Positions 63,597-64,000 of a stretch of 64,000 nt of DNA are shown here, in pieces (the first letter of the stretch is position 1; the number at the start of each line of letters is the position of its first letter). The position numbers and the translations under genes were made by a program. The notes under the pieces are model-generated. The model searched no databases, was not told the origin of the DNA, and was given only the letters and a program-made list of their open reading frames with translations. Where the stretch lies: the NCBI GenBank assembly GCA_024516035.1, contig CM044957.1:1446613-1510612 (forward strand), read 5' to 3'. The stretch comes from Bactericera cockerelli (Eukaryota; Arthropoda; Insecta; Hemiptera; Triozidae).

Positions 63597-63690
63597 TCCC
63601 AGTATGTCAGTGGTAAAGGCGGCACTCTGTGATTCCTGAGGTCGCGTGTTCGAAACATGACAAGATATCCTCCCATTTGGGATTCTGATA
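63597..63690 (+). mobile_element. tRNA-derived SINE head (family of 8090)
   Basis: A-box GTCAGTGGTAAAGGCGGC, then GGTCGCGTGTTCGAAACATG and TATCCTCCCATTTGGG. The B-box side has lost a few bases. Confidence 0.7.
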
Positions 63691-63892
63691 TTGCTGTCAT
63701 AGCCGGAACTATTCTGTGATGACATTCAAATTCTCCAGCAATGGACGACATACGATATGACTAGAAAACTTCAGTTTATTCACTATTCTGTGTCTACCAA
63801 GCATTGGTCCAAATTTTTTGTCGGCTCGGGGAATTGAACGGGGAAAAAAAGGTTATTAGTTCAAAAAAATATTATTATTATTCAAACAGTAC

Positions 63893-64000
63893 CTTTTATT
63901 TTGAGACAATGTTTCTCTATGGCGGCCACACAGGACGCACAGGTCATGCCCTTGATATGCAGGAAGCACTTTTCCCCTTCTAACAGTGGAGATTCTATCC
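63893..64000 (-). CDS. ATP7: ATP7 exon: penultimate metal-binding domain, first half (cut by window)
   Basis: The donor AAAG^GTACTG follows 63893 (phase 1); the 5' part is outside the window. It encodes [35 protein letters not shown], with the GMTCASC copper site. Confidence 0.95.

Overview
This window is animal nuclear DNA. Short GC-rich exons with matched GT/AG splice sites lie in long AT-rich introns, among SINEs, a LINE, a Penelope-like element and DNA transposons. Nothing looks bacterial. The gene set and repeats (5S-rRNA-headed SINEs, hAT, Tc1/mariner, piggyBac, R2-like LINE) suggest an arthropod, probably an insect. That assignment is an inference and I cannot name a species.

Three host genes are visible, all on the minus strand. 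(1) ATP7, a copper-transporting P1B-type ATPase, runs from beyond position 64000 down to a stop at 39201. I could place 18 exons; their phases all agree and together they give 1,033 codons plus the stop. They cover the last two metal-binding domains, the membrane core with CPC, the TGE, DKTG, SEHPL, TGDN and GDGVNDSP motifs, and the C-terminal tail. (2) An EXD1/Egalitarian-like DEDDy 3'-5' exonuclease gene has seven phase-consistent exons between 34938 and 22602 (534 codons, 5' end not certain). Its last exon adds a transmembrane segment. (3) A single-exon fumarate hydratase (29200-30605) sits on the same strand inside the penultimate intron of the exonuclease gene. It has one single-base frameshift.

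Layout: 1-1305 holds a 160-bp tandem repeat and a foldback element. 2112-5594 is an R2/NeSL-like LINE ORF of 1,160 codons that lacks part of its reverse transcriptase. 6534-6735 is a 27-bp minisatellite. 6806-9530 is a complete hAT element with an 8-bp target duplication. 9540-22600 is gene-free: 5S-derived and tRNA-derived SINEs, purine/pyrimidine tracts and G-rich repeats. 22600-36050 is the exonuclease gene with nested fumarase, a second foldback and a mariner relic that itself carries a piggyBac-like MITE. 37100-39200 is intergenic. 39200-64000 is ATP7, whose introns carry a Penelope-like fragment, a piggyBac-like MITE, an array of AAGGTCA motifs, a 2.4-kb mariner element and three large minisatellites.

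The most unusual signal is in ATP7. The three large minisatellites each contain copies of an adjacent exon edge including its splice site: the 5' splice site of the GDGVNDSP exon, the 5' splice site of the exon before TGDN, and the 3' splice site of the CPC exon. Three further ATP7 exon ends have one extra nearby copy of the exon-donor junction. This gives dozens of decoy splice sites around one essential gene and looks like repeated amplification seeded at exon-intron borders.
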